Below are positions 63,883 to 64,000 of a DNA stretch of 64,000 nucleotides, in pieces. Position numbers and translations under genes: made by a program. Within the stretch, counting starts at the first letter, position 1; the number at the start of each line of letters is the position of its first letter. The stretch spans positions 424,024,138 to 424,088,137 of the forward strand of contig OY728120.1 of the NCBI GenBank assembly GCA_963277665.1. The letters are read 5' to 3'. Below the pieces are notes generated by a model. The model did no database searches. It was not told the DNA's origin and saw nothing but the letters and a program-made list of their open reading frames with translations. Source of the DNA: Viscum album. Taxonomy: Eukaryota > Streptophyta > Magnoliopsida > Santalales > Viscaceae.

Positions 63883-64000
63883 TAAAATTTATATTTTAAT
63901 TACTCATTTTTATATTTTTAAAAAATAGACTATTGACCAGTTCTTCTATTATGTGTATGGATGGGTATGAAAGGGGAGAAACATATTCATCTGTGTCATG
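63883..64000 (+). other. 3' internal region of Athila-like element
   Basis: Non-coding A+T-rich DNA after pol. The 3' LTR and any env-like frame would lie to the right of the window. Confidence 0.5.

Larger units (their letters stand above)
56519..64000 (+). mobile_element. Athila-like Ty3 element (3' end outside window)
   Basis: Plus-strand order: LTR, tRNA-Asp-like primer site, gag, protease, RT, RNase H, integrase and the start of the 3' region. Sequence blocks throughout resemble the Athila/Tat branch of plant Ty3 elements. It is the least decayed autonomous-type element here, but has frameshifts near 59000 and 62310, many stops, and altered catalytic residues in protease and RT. No env-like frame is visible before the window ends. 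Confidence 0.88.

Overview
The window is nuclear DNA of a flowering plant, or at least a seed plant, with a large, repeat-dominated genome. It is strongly A+T-rich. No host protein gene, rRNA gene or functional tRNA gene is visible. Nearly everything recognisable is LTR retrotransposon sequence in different states of decay, nested and rearranged, plus one tRNA-derived SINE. The species cannot be named from the sequence.

Layout. (1) 1-13130 is a Ty1/copia element on the minus strand (LTR edge, polypurine tract, RNase H). It is cut inside its RNase H by an 11.8-kb plus-strand element at 983-12805. That insertion has two ~4.8-kb LTRs starting TG and ending CA, a 5-bp target duplication (ACTGG), an initiator-Met primer site, a purine tract and only 2.25 kb of internal DNA. 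The internal DNA carries a gag remnant with zinc knuckles and no pol. This is the LARD-type, non-autonomous architecture; it is called LARD-1 here. A SINE lies in its internal region. (2) 13150-16587 is the 5' end of a Ty3 element on the minus strand, with a 3.2-kb LTR holding two tandem-repeat blocks. (3) 16588-30585 is very decayed DNA with copia remnants on the plus strand (protease, GAG-pre-integrase and integrase at 21.7-22.7 kb; RNase H near 25.0 kb). (4) 30586-42753 is an old Ty3 element on the minus strand: LTR, pol (33.7-37.0 kb), gag, primer site and second LTR. A ~2-kb solo-LTR-like insert splits its protease. (5) 42754-56230 is a second, much older member of the LARD-1 family (LARD-2) with an additional inverted LTR copy downstream. 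(6) 56519 to the window end is an Athila-like Ty3 element on the plus strand: LTR, tRNA-Asp-like primer site, gag, protease, reverse transcriptase, RNase H and integrase. It is still readable but broken by stops and frameshifts.

None of the elements is intact. The LARD elements have no polymerase or integrase and would depend on enzymes from an autonomous Ty3 element; their Met primer site and gag zinc knuckles point to that superfamily. The most notable signal is structural. Downstream of the LTR promoter, all five LARD-family LTRs carry three or four copies of a hairpin module built round ACGGnnTACCGT, spaced a regular 185-200 bp apart. Spacing and core survive even where the surrounding LTR sequence has diverged heavily.
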